From Chryseobacterium sp. SN22 (lineage in GTDB: Bacteria; Bacteroidota; Bacteroidia; Flavobacteriales; Weeksellaceae), in NCBI RefSeq assembly GCF_008329705.1, contig NZ_VTSX01000008.1:105530-169529 (forward strand): a stretch of 64,000 nucleotides of DNA. Direction: 5' to 3'. The notes under the pieces were generated by a model. The model was not told the origin of the DNA. It saw only the letters and a program-made list of their open reading frames with translations, and ran no database searches. Shown piece after piece: positions 42,717 through 52,093 of this stretch. A program made the position numbers and the translations under genes. Each line of letters begins with the position of its first letter. Positions within the stretch are counted from its first letter, which is position 1.

Positions 42717-43964
42717 TTATTTGGTTGGAATAATTTTACCGGAAACTTCACCGAAGCCTACTCTTACCCCGTCTTTTTCAGCCCAAGCTTTCATGGTTAC
42801 GGTGTCGTTGTCATTGATGAATTTTCTTTCTTCCCCGTTGCTTAGCTGGATTGGGTTCTGGCCTCTCCACGTGAGTTCAAGCATTGAACCGAACGATTTC
42901 GGGTCGCTCCCGGAAATGGTTCCGCTGGCATACATATCACCGACTTCCACATTACAGCCGTTTACCGTATGGTGGGCAAGCTGCTGGGTCATGTTCCAGT
43001 ACATATGCTTGTAGTTGCTTTCGGAAATGAGGTTATGCTCACCGTTTTCAGGCTGGATGTAAACCTCAAGATTGATATCGTAATTTTTCTCGCCTTCAAA
43101 TTTCAGGTAATCCAGTACTTCAGGATCCTGTTTCGGAGAAGCCGTTCTGAACGGTTCCAGCGCTTCCAGGGTAACCACCCACGGAGAAACGGATGAACCG
43201 AAATTTTTAGCAAGGAACGGACCAAGCGGAACGTATTCCCAGGACTGGATATCTCTTGCGGACCAGTCGTTAAAAATCACCATTCCGAAGATTGCATCCT
43301 CAGCATCTTTAATGGAGATACTTTCCCCCATCTCGGTATTTTTATTAATGATAAAAGCCATTTCCAACTCGAAATCAAGCTGTTTGCATGGGCCAAACAC
43401 CGGCTGATCGGCATCGGCAGGCTTCATCTGGCCTTTCGGACGGTTGATCTCTGTCCCTGAAACCACAATGGAAGAGGCTCTTCCGTGGTAACCTACCGGC
43501 AAATGTTTCCAGTTTGGCAATAAGGCGTTTGCAGGATCCCTGAACATTTTCCCTACGTTGGTGGCGTGCTCAATGCTGCTGTAAAAATCCGTATAGTTCG
43601 GAATGTGTACCGGCATCATCATTTTTACCTGATCAAGGTCATAGAAAGCTTCCTCAATGGTTTTTTCATCTTTGGAAAGGATGGAACCTTCCTTTAGCAG
43701 TTCCTGGATTTTTTCCCGTACTGCGTTGGTTACCGGTTTTCCAAGTTCGATAAATTCATTTAAAGTATAAGCTTCAAAGATGTTATCGTCAAGACCTTCG
43801 ATCTCTTCAAAATAGGCCAGATCATATAGGGTGGCCAGGTCGATCACCTGATCCCCGATTCTTGTACAACAGGCGATAAATTCTTTATTAAACACGGCTA
43901 CCCCGAAAGGAATGTTGTGTATGGAAAAATCTGAATCTGCTGCATATTCTACAAATGATTTCAT
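42717..43964 (-). CDS. fahA: Fumarylacetoacetase
   Basis: This 415-residue enzyme hydrolyses 4-fumarylacetoacetate to fumarate and acetoacetate, the last step of homogentisate catabolism. Family landmarks include FYSSIEHATNVGKMFRDP, HLPVGYHGRASSIVVSG, CKQLDFELEMAFIINKN and FNDWSARDIQSWEYVPLGPF, which contain the Ca2+ and catalytic residues. Its length matches FahA. It lies with hppD, hmgA and a CoA-transferase on the same strand, with gaps of hundreds of nt and separate terminators between some of them. Confidence 0.96.
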   Translation of the reverse strand: MKSFVEYAADSDFSIHNIPFGVAVFNKEFIACCTRIGDQVIDLATLYDLAYFEEIEGLDDNIFEAYTLNEFIELGKPVTNAVREKIQELLKEGSILSKDEKTIEEAFYDLDQVKMMMPVHIPNYTDFYSSIEHATNVGKMFRDPANALLPNWKHLPVGYHGRASSIVVSGTEINRPKGQMKPADADQPVFGPCKQLDFELEMAFIINKNTEMGESISIKDAEDAIFGMVIFNDWSARDIQSWEYVPLGPFLAKNFGSSVSPWVVTLEALEPFRTASPKQDPEVLDYLKFEGEKNYDINLEVYIQPENGEHNLISESNYKHMYWNMTQQLAHHTVNGCNVEVGDMYASGTISGSDPKSFGSMLELTWRGQNPIQLSNGEERKFINDNDTVTMKAWAEKDGVRVGFGEVSGKIIPTK

Positions 43965-44152
43965 AAGCTTATAATTTTAATTTGGATTACAATAATGTGT
44001 TTTGATTGGATGCTAACACAAATTACACAATTTCTGGCGTAAGTACAGGACAGAAGTTGCGGTTTGTGAAATATTTAAGACCGTTGTATTTCAAGGATAC
44101 CGGAAAGAAGATTTCAAAAACTTCCTGATAAGACGGTAACTCAAGGAAATAA

Positions 44153-44626
44153 CTATTTTTTAGATCTGACTTTTGAGAAGGATTCCTCGTCGATCCATCG
44201 GTCGCGGGTATTGATATCGATCAGATAAAGGATATTGTCCTGGCGGGTCAGGAGCAAAGTTTTAGCCACGGGCACCGGAACTTTTTTGTTTTCAAGCATA
44301 TCAGCCCGCAGCGAAATAATGTTTTTTCTGCTTCTTACGACATCTCCTGAAAATACGTTGGAACTGCTTTCCCCGTTGGCTTTGTCATCAAAAACTTCCA
44401 CATAAGTGACCTTATTTCCTTTAATGACGATAAAATCCCGTTCGGTATGGTCGGCCTCATCTTTAACGAAAACAAACTTTTTGTTGTCGATATTTACATC
44501 TTCCAGGTTCTGGTTGATGCCTTTTCTTTCTTCAAGACGCTTGATGATACGGTCAATAGAACTGTATTGGGCTTTCATGCCGGCAGTGGCTGCAAAAAAT
44601 ACCACGCTGATAAATAATTTTCTCAT
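44153..44626 (-). CDS. Secreted hypothetical protein in the homogentisate block
   Basis: With the start at 44626 (MRKLFISVVFFA) this is a 157-residue protein with a signal peptide ending GMKAQ. The body is charged and alternates short beta-like stretches (FIVIKGNKVTYVEVFDD, LLLTRQDNILYLIDI). I recognise no family. The ATG at 44674 would add a polar tail before the signal and is rejected. It sits after the hppD terminator at 44641, so it is probably expressed separately. Confidence 0.7.
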   Translation of the reverse strand: MRKLFISVVFFAATAGMKAQYSSIDRIIKRLEERKGINQNLEDVNIDNKKFVFVKDEADHTERDFIVIKGNKVTYVEVFDDKANGESSSNVFSGDVVRSRKNIISLRADMLENKKVPVPVAKTLLLTRQDNILYLIDINTRDRWIDEESFSKVRSKK

Positions 44627-44640
44627 ATGTGTAGCTGTAT

Positions 44641-44678
44641 AAAAAAGTTTTGCCAGAACGGTACATCCTGACAAAACT
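44641..44678 (-). terminator. Terminator of hppD
   Basis: AGTTTTGCCAG (44646-44656) pairs with CTGACAAAACT (44668-44678) with one wobble, and T residues follow on the minus strand. Confidence 0.75.
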
Positions 44679-44695
44679 CTGTATGATTGTTAAAA

Positions 44696-45826
44696 TTAGA
44701 GATTTCCTCTTTTTTCCTGCTCTCTTTCCAGGGCTTCAAACAAGGCTTTGAAGTTTCCTGCTCCGAAGCTCTGTGCCCCGTGTCTCTCGATAATTTCAAA
44801 GAACAGGGTAGGGCGGTCTTCTACCGGTTTTGTGAAGATCTGCAACAGGTATCCTTCTTCATCATGATCGATCAGGATTCCAAGGTCCTGCAGTTTTTTA
44901 AGATCTTCATCGATATGTCCCACTCTTTCAGGAACCATGTCGTAATACGCTTCCGGCGGAGCAGAAAGGAATTCCACACCACGTTTTTTAAGTTCTGTTA
45001 CAGTATGGATAATGTCTTTTGTGGCAACGGCAATATGCTGTACGCCTTCCCCTTCGTAGAAATCAAGGTATTCTTCCACCTGAGATTTCTTTTTACCCTC
45101 GGCAGGCTCGTTGATCGGGAATTTTGCAAATCCGTTTCCGTTAGACATTACTTTGGACATCAAAGCGGAATATTCTGTATTGATCTGCTTGTCGTCAAAA
45201 GAAAGGATGTTTACAAATCCCATTACTTTTTCATACCATTCAACGGTAGGAACCATTCTGTCCCAGTCTACGTTTCCTACGCAGTGGTCAACATATAAAA
45301 GTCCGGCTTCTTCAGGCTGGTAAGTGCTTTCCCACTTTTCGTAACCCGGCATAAAGGCACCGTTGTAGTTTTTCCTTTCTACAAACATATGTACCGTTTC
45401 ACCATAGGTATAGATTCCGGACATTCTTACTTCACCGTGCTCATCCGTCAAGGTAACCGGTTCCAGATACGGCTTTCCGCCTCTCTTGGTGGTTTCTTCA
45501 AAAGCTGAGTATGCATCATCTACCCAAAGCGCCAGGATTTTTACGCCGTCACCGTGTTTTTTTACGTGCTCGTTGATTGGAGAATCTGATTTCAGCCCGG
45601 TGGTAAGCACCAGTCTGATTTTTCCCTGCTGAAGAACATAAGACGCACGGTCTCTAACGCCTGTTTCAGGACCTGCATATGCTACAGACTGAAACCCGAA
45701 AGCAGTCTTATAGTAATGCGCAGCCTGCTTGGCATTCCCTACATAAAACTCAATATAATCGGTGCCGTTGATCGGCAAAAAATTCTCTGCCTGAGCAATC
45801 TTTTCGGCAAATGTAAGTGTTGACAT
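44696..45826 (-). CDS. hppD: 4-hydroxyphenylpyruvate dioxygenase
   Basis: This 376-residue Fe(II) enzyme converts 4-hydroxyphenylpyruvate to homogentisate. It contains two vicinal-oxygen-chelate domains. The expected iron ligands are H181 (YVDHCVGNV), H264 (GVQHIAVAT) and E344 (LFFEIIERHG). The C-terminal helix (FKALFEALEREQEKRG) covers the active site in the family. It belongs to the homogentisate block but has its own terminator and a 250-nt gap before the upstream CoA-transferase gene. Confidence 0.97.
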   Translation of the reverse strand: MSTLTFAEKIAQAENFLPINGTDYIEFYVGNAKQAAHYYKTAFGFQSVAYAGPETGVRDRASYVLQQGKIRLVLTTGLKSDSPINEHVKKHGDGVKILALWVDDAYSAFEETTKRGGKPYLEPVTLTDEHGEVRMSGIYTYGETVHMFVERKNYNGAFMPGYEKWESTYQPEEAGLLYVDHCVGNVDWDRMVPTVEWYEKVMGFVNILSFDDKQINTEYSALMSKVMSNGNGFAKFPINEPAEGKKKSQVEEYLDFYEGEGVQHIAVATKDIIHTVTELKKRGVEFLSAPPEAYYDMVPERVGHIDEDLKKLQDLGILIDHDEEGYLLQIFTKPVEDRPTLFFEIIERHGAQSFGAGNFKALFEALEREQEKRGNL

Positions 45827-46087
45827 ATTCTATTTTTACTTTTTATATTTAGGATTGCAAATTACGAATTTATCGCTAATACGGAAAATATATACAAACA
45901 AACGTTAGGTAAGCGGTAAATATGTTTGATGATTGGGAAATTTATCTGTATTTAATACATTAACAGTTGTAAAAACAATACAGGAGGCAGGCCTGTTTCA
46001 AAATAAAGTTGAATATTAGATGCCAAAGCGGACTAAAGGCCCGCTCATGTTTATATTTTTACTTACGATGTTACAAACTGCAATTAC

Positions 46088-47362
46088 TTAAAGTTTAAAC
46101 CGTTCATAAGCCGCTTTTTCCAGCATTTCCCGGTCATCCGGATGGGCGATGCTGATCAGCTCCTGTGCTCTCTGTTTCAGGTTTTTCCCATACAGGTAAG
46201 CAGTTCCGTACTCGGTAACCACCCAATGGATATGACCTCTTGTGGTAACCACACCGGCTCCCTGTTTCAGATAGGGGACAATTCTGGAAACGCCTCTTTT
46301 CGTTCTCGAGGTAATGGCAATAATCGGTTTTCCGTCTTCGCTCAGGGCGGCTCCCCTCATGAAATCCATCTGTCCGCCGATCCCGCTGTACTGCATGGTT
46401 CCGATAGAGTCGGCACAGACCTGCCCCGTAAGGTCGATTTCAATAGCCGAATTGATGGCCACCATCTTTTTGTTCCGCATGATGTTGATCGGGAAATTCA
46501 CGTCGCTGACATCCTTGAAGGCAAATACCGTATTGTCATCTACATAATCATACAGCCTTCTCGTGCCGAAGCAGAAACTGGTGATGGTTTTATTGTCGTT
46601 ATAGCCCTTGTATTTGTTGTTGATCACATCATTCTGGATCAGATCGATTACGCCGTCACTCAGCATTTCCGTATGGATTCCCAGGTCTTTATGGTTATGC
46701 AGGCATTTCAATACCGCGTCCGGAATGGTTCCGATTCCCATTTGCAGGGTGGATCTGTCGTCAATCAGTTCCGCTACGTTTTTTCCCACTTCCATTTCTT
46801 CAGGACCTACTTTGGACCCGTAATCCACGGTTGGAAGTTCTTCTTCATGCCACACCAGCTTATTGATTTTGCTAATGTGGATCATCCCGTCGCCATGCGT
46901 TCTCGGCATCAGCGGATTGACAATCGCTACAATGATCTTTGCCGTATCTACGGCGGCCCGGGCAACATCTACCGAAGTTCCCAAAGTACAGAACCCGTGC
47001 TTGTCAGGAGGGGAAACGGTAATCAGGGCAACATCCAGCGGCAGGATGTTCTTTCTGAACAGGATAGGGATCTCACTCAGGAAAACCGGTACAAAATCTC
47101 CCCTTTCGGAATTGACGGCATCCCGCACCGGTGAGGAAACAAATAAAGAGTTGACAAAAAACTTTCCGGCATATTCCGGTTTGGCAATTTCCACATTTCC
47201 CTGCTGGGTAATGGAAACCATTTCTACGTTATCCAGGCGGTGGGCCTGTCTTGCGAGTTCGTCGATTAAGTAATTCGGGGTACAGGCACTTCCGTGAAAA
47301 AAAACACGGTTGCCGCTCTTGATGGTATAGATGGCCTCTTCTGCACTGATGTATTGATCCAT
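46088..47362 (-). CDS. Acetyl-CoA hydrolase/transferase family protein
   Basis: This 424-residue protein belongs to the Cat2/4-hydroxybutyrate CoA-transferase group. The catalytic glutamate is E232 in IHTEMLSDGV, which forms the glutamyl-CoA thioester. GHIHWVVTEYGTAYLYGKN near the C terminus is also conserved. Lying between hmgA and hppD, it could activate acetoacetate or recycle CoA using acetate or succinate, but the substrate is inferred from position only. A hairpin at 47478-47510 separates it from hmgA. Confidence 0.85.
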   Translation of the reverse strand: MDQYISAEEAIYTIKSGNRVFFHGSACTPNYLIDELARQAHRLDNVEMVSITQQGNVEIAKPEYAGKFFVNSLFVSSPVRDAVNSERGDFVPVFLSEIPILFRKNILPLDVALITVSPPDKHGFCTLGTSVDVARAAVDTAKIIVAIVNPLMPRTHGDGMIHISKINKLVWHEEELPTVDYGSKVGPEEMEVGKNVAELIDDRSTLQMGIGTIPDAVLKCLHNHKDLGIHTEMLSDGVIDLIQNDVINNKYKGYNDNKTITSFCFGTRRLYDYVDDNTVFAFKDVSDVNFPINIMRNKKMVAINSAIEIDLTGQVCADSIGTMQYSGIGGQMDFMRGAALSEDGKPIIAITSRTKRGVSRIVPYLKQGAGVVTTRGHIHWVVTEYGTAYLYGKNLKQRAQELISIAHPDDREMLEKAAYERFKL

Positions 47363-47477
47363 AATTAGATTTGGTTTGGATTACAGATTTTTTCTTTTCT
47401 TAAAGATAGTTCATATTGTTTGGATATGGGATAAACAGGCACAGATTTTTGTCATGTTTTGGTAAAATCCTACATAC

Positions 47478-47510
47478 AAAAGGATTAAATGCAGTGCACT
47501 TAATCCTTTG
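47478..47510. terminator. Terminator-like hairpin between hmgA and the CoA-transferase gene
   Basis: AAAGGATTAA (47479-47488) pairs with TTAATCCTTT (47500-47509); T runs are short, so activity is uncertain. Confidence 0.5.
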
Positions 47511-47572
47511 GTTATATCGATCTCAGACTTCATAGGTTTCTAAAAACCTTTGAGGTTTATGGGTACTTATAT

Positions 47573-48760
47573 TTATTCCTGCAGACGGTCCTTCAGGGCA
47601 GGATTTTCCTCATCCAGCCACGAAGTTTTGTAAGAAGGATCTTCCACTTTTAAGGCTTCTTCCGTAATTTTCAGCGGGCGGAACGGATCGACCATCACTG
47701 CATATTCTTCTGTAAATTTCTTTCCGATGCTTCGCTCCATCGCTCCCGGGTGCGGGCCGTGAACGATTCCTCCCGGATGCAGGGTGAAATCCATCAGGTC
47801 GATATGGTTACGGCTCATGAAATCCCCTTCGGTGTAGAACAGCACTTCATCGGAGTCGATATTGGAATGGTTGTAAGGTGCCGGGATCGCCAGCGGATGG
47901 TAATCGTACATTCTTGCACAGAACGAGCATACCACAAAATTATGGGCCTCAAAAGTCTGGTGGACCGGCGGCGGTTGGTGGATTCTTCCCGTAATCGGTT
48001 CGAAATTCTTGATGTTGAATTTATAAGGATAAAAATACCCGTCCCAGCCTACGACGTCAAACGGATGGGTAGCATAAATGAAATCGGTGATCTGGTTTTC
48101 TTTTTTTACCTTAATTATAAATTCCCCTTTTTCATCTTTCGGGGATTTGTAAGTTGGCGCGACAATATCCCTTTCGCAGAACGGCGAATGTTCCAGCAGC
48201 TGCCCGAACTCGTTCCGGTACCGTTTCGGTGTGTAGATCGGAGAGTGGCTTTCCACGATAAAGAAAACCGTATCTTCCGACTGCAGCTCAATCTGGTAAA
48301 TGGTCCCTCTCGGAATGATGAGGTAATCGCCGACAGCAAATTCGAGGTCTCCGACAAATGTCTTCAGGGTCCCGTTTCCGTTGTGGACAAACAGCAGTTC
48401 GTCGCACTCGGCATTCTTGTAAAAATAATCCATGGATTTCCTTGGCTTGGACAATCCCATTTTCAGGTCGTTGTTCACCATCAGGAATTTGCGGCTGTCC
48501 AGCACATCGTCTTCCGGAGTTACATTCATCCCCTTGAACATTCTCGGGGTCACATTTTTGTCAATGGCGATCTTCGGCGACACATCTTTCGGTTCCCCAA
48601 TGGATTTGATCTGGGTAGGGCGGTGGACGTGGTACAGCAAAGAAGAAATCCCATGGAATCCTTCCGTCCCGAACAGCTGTTCGTAGTAGAATTTATCTTC
48701 CGGAGATTTAAAAACCGTATGCCTTTTTGGTGGGATATTTCCCGACTGATGATATCTCAT
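47573..48760 (-). CDS. hmgA: Homogentisate 1,2-dioxygenase
   Basis: This 395-residue enzyme opens the aromatic ring of homogentisate to maleylacetoacetate. The cupin-fold iron site lies around LHPGGIVHGPHPGAMERS near residues 330-345, with the family motif MYDYHPLAIPAPYNHSN upstream. The protein is about 40 residues shorter than many HmgA enzymes, as is usual for this group as I remember it. It is the first gene of the minus-strand block, with a TACATTTG box before it. No maleylacetoacetate isomerase is visible; some organisms use another route. Confidence 0.95.
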   Translation of the reverse strand: MRYHQSGNIPPKRHTVFKSPEDKFYYEQLFGTEGFHGISSLLYHVHRPTQIKSIGEPKDVSPKIAIDKNVTPRMFKGMNVTPEDDVLDSRKFLMVNNDLKMGLSKPRKSMDYFYKNAECDELLFVHNGNGTLKTFVGDLEFAVGDYLIIPRGTIYQIELQSEDTVFFIVESHSPIYTPKRYRNEFGQLLEHSPFCERDIVAPTYKSPKDEKGEFIIKVKKENQITDFIYATHPFDVVGWDGYFYPYKFNIKNFEPITGRIHQPPPVHQTFEAHNFVVCSFCARMYDYHPLAIPAPYNHSNIDSDEVLFYTEGDFMSRNHIDLMDFTLHPGGIVHGPHPGAMERSIGKKFTEEYAVMVDPFRPLKITEEALKVEDPSYKTSWLDEENPALKDRLQE

Positions 48761-48782
48761 TTTACTTTTATATGTGGATTCT

Positions 48783-48790
48783 CAAATGTA
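48783..48790 (-). promoter_or_regulatory. -7 box of hmgA
   Basis: The minus strand reads TACATTTG, 22 nt before the ATG at 48760. Confidence 0.55.
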
Positions 48791-49067
48791 ATAATTTTTA
48801 ATGAAACGGAAAGAAGGATTATTTAAATGCAGGATTCATCAAAGTTGATTGGAAGGATAGCGGGTATTTTTTGTTTATGAAAATCATTTTTTCAGTAGAG
48901 ACTGGATGGAAGTGGGAAGAATAATTAAATTTTAGGATTCATTTTACATTAATTCAAGCATATATAAACTTGCTTCTGAGGAGCAATATCTTGGGCAAAG
49001 TATCAGAAAAATATCAGAACTCCGGAGAAGTTCTATCTTTTATTAGCAAAGCAAAATTCACTTCAGG

Positions 49068-49130
49068 AACCACCCCGTCAAATTATTTGAATTTTCGTCA
49101 CCCTACACGATCCGGAGAGGGGCAGATTAA
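49068..49130. repeat. Dispersed intergenic repeat, copy 2
   Basis: AACCACCCCGTCA is followed by ATTTGAATTTTCG, then a GATCCGGAGAGGGG region. It is the diverged partner of 35281-35345. Confidence 0.6.
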
Positions 49131-49296
49131 GGATTCAGCTTTTATCTTTAGATGGATTTTGGAAAATAATGATCAATTAAAACATATAAAAGTTCATAGC
49201 TAAACCAGATTTACTATTGCCATTGAATTCATCTCAGGAATAATCAATCAGTTGATTAATTAAATTTCAAAATTAAAGTTTTTCTTTTAAAAAAAT

Positions 49297-49320
49297 AATT
49301 GTTAGCTTTGTCTAACAATT
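49297..49320 (+). promoter_or_regulatory. Palindromic operator over the TonB receptor promoter
   Basis: AATTGTTAG (49297-49305) and CTAACAATT (49312-49320) are perfect inverted arms around CTTTGT. The -7 box TAGCTTTG (49303-49310) lies inside the palindrome, so a bound repressor would block it. The TTAG-N6-CTAA core resembles boxes of DtxR/MntR-type metal regulators, an inference. The receptor ATG is at 49329. Confidence 0.6.
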
Positions 49321-49328
49321 ATAATTTC

Positions 49329-51401
49329 ATGAAGCAAATATTACTTTTTGTTATTCTGTTTTCCTCATTCTGTTTTTCTCAGGAAACGGACAGCCTGAAT
49401 GTAAATCAGCCTTTAAAAGAAGATTCGACAGGTATCCTGAAGAAAAAAGAAATGAAAACGAGGGATATTGATGATGTTGTGATTACCGGAACCCTAAAGC
49501 CGGTCAGCCGTTCCAAAAGTCCGGTAGCGGTGGAAATTTACAGCCAGAAATTCTTCCAGAAAAATCCGACACCGAATATTTTTGAATCCATCGCCATGAT
49601 AAACGGCGTAAAACCTCAGCTCAACTGTTCGGTCTGCAATACGGGCGACATTCACATCAACGGACTGGAAGGACCTTACACCATGATCCTGATTGACGGA
49701 ATGCCGATCGTCAGCTCACTTTCCACGGTTTACGGACTAAGCGGAATCCCGAACAGCCTCGTCGACAGGATCGAAGTCGTGAAGGGACCGGCTTCTTCGA
49801 TTTACGGCTCTGAAGCCATGGGCGGTGTTATCAATATCATTACCAAAAATGCACTAACTGCACCGAAACTCAGCGTTGATCTGATGACCACCACCTGGAA
49901 TGAAAACAATGTGGATCTTTCGACGAAATTTAATTTAAGCAAAAAAGCAGCTTCATTATTAAGCCTTAACTATTTCAATGCTACCCAAAGGTTCGATGAA
50001 AACCATGATCATTTTACGGATGGTGCCTTACAGAACAGGATTTCGATATTCAACAAATGGGATTTTCAGCGGAAGGAAAACCGGCAGGCCAGTTTTGCCC
50101 TTCGGTACCTTTATGAAAACCGTTTCGGCGGGGAAATGCAGTGGAACCGATCCTACCGCGGGAGTGATCAGGTATATGGCGAAAGCATTTATACCAACAG
50201 GGTAGAAGCATTCGGGATGTATCAGTGGCCGTTGAAAGAGAATATCATGACCCAGTTTTCCTACAATTTCCATGACCAGAATTCTTTTTACGGAGATAAT
50301 CGTTTCCTGGCAATCCAGAAAGTGGCCTTTGCACAGACCTACTGGGATAAAAAGCTGGGAAACCATGATCTGATTTTAGGAGCCACGATAAAAAGAACCT
50401 TTTATGATGACAATACCCCGGGAACCTTATCAGCAGACGGTGTTACAAACGAACCGATGAGGTCGCCGATTTTAGGGGCTTTCATTCAGGATCAATGGGA
50501 GATGAATGAAAAGAATACATTGCTATTGGGATACCGTTTGGATTACGATAAAATCCATCATGCGGTCCATTCACCCCGTTTTGCCTGGAAGTTTTCGCCG
50601 AATCCATATCATACGCTGCGCTTCAATTTCGGGACGGGTTTCAGGGTAGTGAATCTTTTTACGGAGGACCACGCGGCATTGACGGGTTCCCGGGAAGTGG
50701 TGATTCAATCTGATCTGAAGCCGGAAAGATCCGTTAATGGAAACCTGAACTATATCTGGAAGATTCCGGCAGGTGACCGGCTGGTCAATCTGGATGCTTC
50801 AGCTTTCTACACCTATTTCAGCAATAAAATTGTCGGGGATTTCGATACCGATCCGGGGAAGATCATTTATGACAATCTTCACGGATACGGAATTTCAAAA
50901 GGGGCTTCTTTAAATGTTGATTACAGTTTCGGCTTTCCACTAAGCATTAATCTGGGTGTGACGTATCTTGATGTTTACCAGAAATTTGATAATGAAAGGG
51001 AAAAATCGCAGCAGCTGCATGCCCCGAAATGGAGCGGAACCTATAACCTCACCTACCGGTTTGCGGATGGCCTGACCATTGATTTTACCGGACAGTTTTA
51101 CGGCCCGATGCGGTTGCCGGTGTTGCCCGACGATTACCGCCCGGAATATTCTCCCTGGTATTCCCTGGCCAATATCCAGGTTTCCAAAAGTTTCAGATCC
51201 GGGTTTGAGGTGTACTGTGGCATCAAAAACCTTTTCAATTTTACCCCGAAAGATCCGCTGATGCGCCCCTTCGATCCGTTTGACCGTACCGTGGATGATC
51301 CGGTAACCAATCCGAACGGCTATTCGTTTGATACAACCTACGGCTATGCGCCGATGCAGAAAATCAGAGGATTTCTGGGTGTGAAGTATACTTTGAAATA
51401 A
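49329..51401 (+). CDS. TonB-dependent outer membrane receptor
   Basis: Starting at 49329 (MKQILLFVILF) the protein has 690 residues, a signal peptide ending CFSQ and a plug domain with VVITGTLKPV, INGLEGPYTMILIDGMPI and VEVVKGPASSIYGSEAMGG-type signatures (RIEVVKGPASSIYGSEAMGG). A CSVC pair at C100 and C103 in the plug is unusual. The remainder is a beta-barrel ending GVKYTLK. Substrate is unknown; the palindromic operator and the downstream thioredoxin-like gene suggest a metal or metal-complex, which is inference. The longer start at 49299 is rejected because it lies in the operator. Confidence 0.9.
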   Translation: MKQILLFVILFSSFCFSQETDSLNVNQPLKEDSTGILKKKEMKTRDIDDVVITGTLKPVSRSKSPVAVEIYSQKFFQKNPTPNIFESIAMINGVKPQLNCSVCNTGDIHINGLEGPYTMILIDGMPIVSSLSTVYGLSGIPNSLVDRIEVVKGPASSIYGSEAMGGVINIITKNALTAPKLSVDLMTTTWNENNVDLSTKFNLSKKAASLLSLNYFNATQRFDENHDHFTDGALQNRISIFNKWDFQRKENRQASFALRYLYENRFGGEMQWNRSYRGSDQVYGESIYTNRVEAFGMYQWPLKENIMTQFSYNFHDQNSFYGDNRFLAIQKVAFAQTYWDKKLGNHDLILGATIKRTFYDDNTPGTLSADGVTNEPMRSPILGAFIQDQWEMNEKNTLLLGYRLDYDKIHHAVHSPRFAWKFSPNPYHTLRFNFGTGFRVVNLFTEDHAALTGSREVVIQSDLKPERSVNGNLNYIWKIPAGDRLVNLDASAFYTYFSNKIVGDFDTDPGKIIYDNLHGYGISKGASLNVDYSFGFPLSINLGVTYLDVYQKFDNEREKSQQLHAPKWSGTYNLTYRFADGLTIDFTGQFYGPMRLPVLPDDYRPEYSPWYSLANIQVSKSFRSGFEVYCGIKNLFNFTPKDPLMRPFDPFDRTVDDPVTNPNGYSFDTTYGYAPMQKIRGFLGVKYTLK

Positions 51402-51631
51402 ATGAATTTTAACCACAAAAGCTTCTTAACACATGAGGCACATTAGATTTAAGTTCAAAATATTGCGCATATTTAGAGCACATAAAAAGAAAATCGAAGA
51501 TTTTTAATTGAGTTCAATTTAACCAAAGGAAAATAGTTGAGGTTCTCTATAGGCTGGTAGCTGAGCGGAGCCGAAGCCACTTCCGGCACCTATCATCCGG
51601 CTTTCATCTTTATAAAGTCAAAAAAGATAAC

Positions 51632-52093
51632 ATGAAATCAATAAGCCTCTTTTTAATGATAATTCCGCTTCTCTGTTTTTCCCAGCTTAAGACGGTCAGC
51701 TTTGCAGATTGGGAAATGAAACAGAAGCAGGAACCAAGGCCGACGGTTATCCATATTTATACGGATTGGTGTCCGGTCTGTAAGATTGAACAATTTAAAA
51801 TAAATAAAGATCGACAGCTTTTGGAATTCATTAATGACAATTGTTATTTCATTGCGTTTGAAGCAGAAAAAATGACGGAGACAGTCAGGTTTCAGGGGAA
51901 AACATTCCGTTACCTTCCGAACGGCAATTCCGGGATTCATGAACTGGCTTTGGCACTGTCGAAGAACAAGGGCAGGCCGGTGTATCCGCTGTGGATTATT
52001 TTAGATAAAAATCAGAATCTCGTTGATTATCATGAAGGTATTTTTACTCCTGAAAAATTAAAGAAAAAGTTGTCGGAAATTCCGGATTTATGA
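51632..52093 (+). CDS. Secreted thioredoxin-fold protein
   Basis: This 153-residue protein has a signal peptide (ending CFSQ) and a thioredoxin fold with the redox motif WCPVC (C47 and C50). The rest (PVYPLWIILDKNQNLVDYHEG) matches periplasmic thioredoxin-like proteins. It begins 230 nt after the TonB receptor gene on the same strand and may reduce cysteines of exported proteins or of the receptor's CSVC pair. The link to the receptor is inference. Confidence 0.85.
   Translation: MKSISLFLMIIPLLCFSQLKTVSFADWEMKQKQEPRPTVIHIYTDWCPVCKIEQFKINKDRQLLEFINDNCYFIAFEAEKMTETVRFQGKTFRYLPNGNSGIHELALALSKNKGRPVYPLWIILDKNQNLVDYHEGIFTPEKLKKKLSEIPDL

Larger units (their letters stand above)
48761..49296. other. 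Spacer between divergent hmgA and the TonB receptor gene
   Basis: This region holds the hmgA -7 box, the second copy of the dispersed repeat (49068-49130) and the receptor promoter at its right end. The frame at 48970-49203 runs through the repeat and has no recognisable homologue. Confidence 0.6.

Noticed and set aside
46142..47134. Long open frame (330 codons) antisense to the CoA-transferase gene
   Set aside because: It is a shadow of a well-supported gene; its translation has no protein-like pattern.
47750..48826. Long open frame (358 codons) antisense to hmgA
   Set aside because: It mirrors a clear homogentisate dioxygenase gene and lacks any recognisable family pattern.
48970..49203. 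Open frame of 77 codons upstream of the TonB receptor
   Set aside because: It passes through a dispersed repeat and has no homologue I recognise; codon use is not gene-like.
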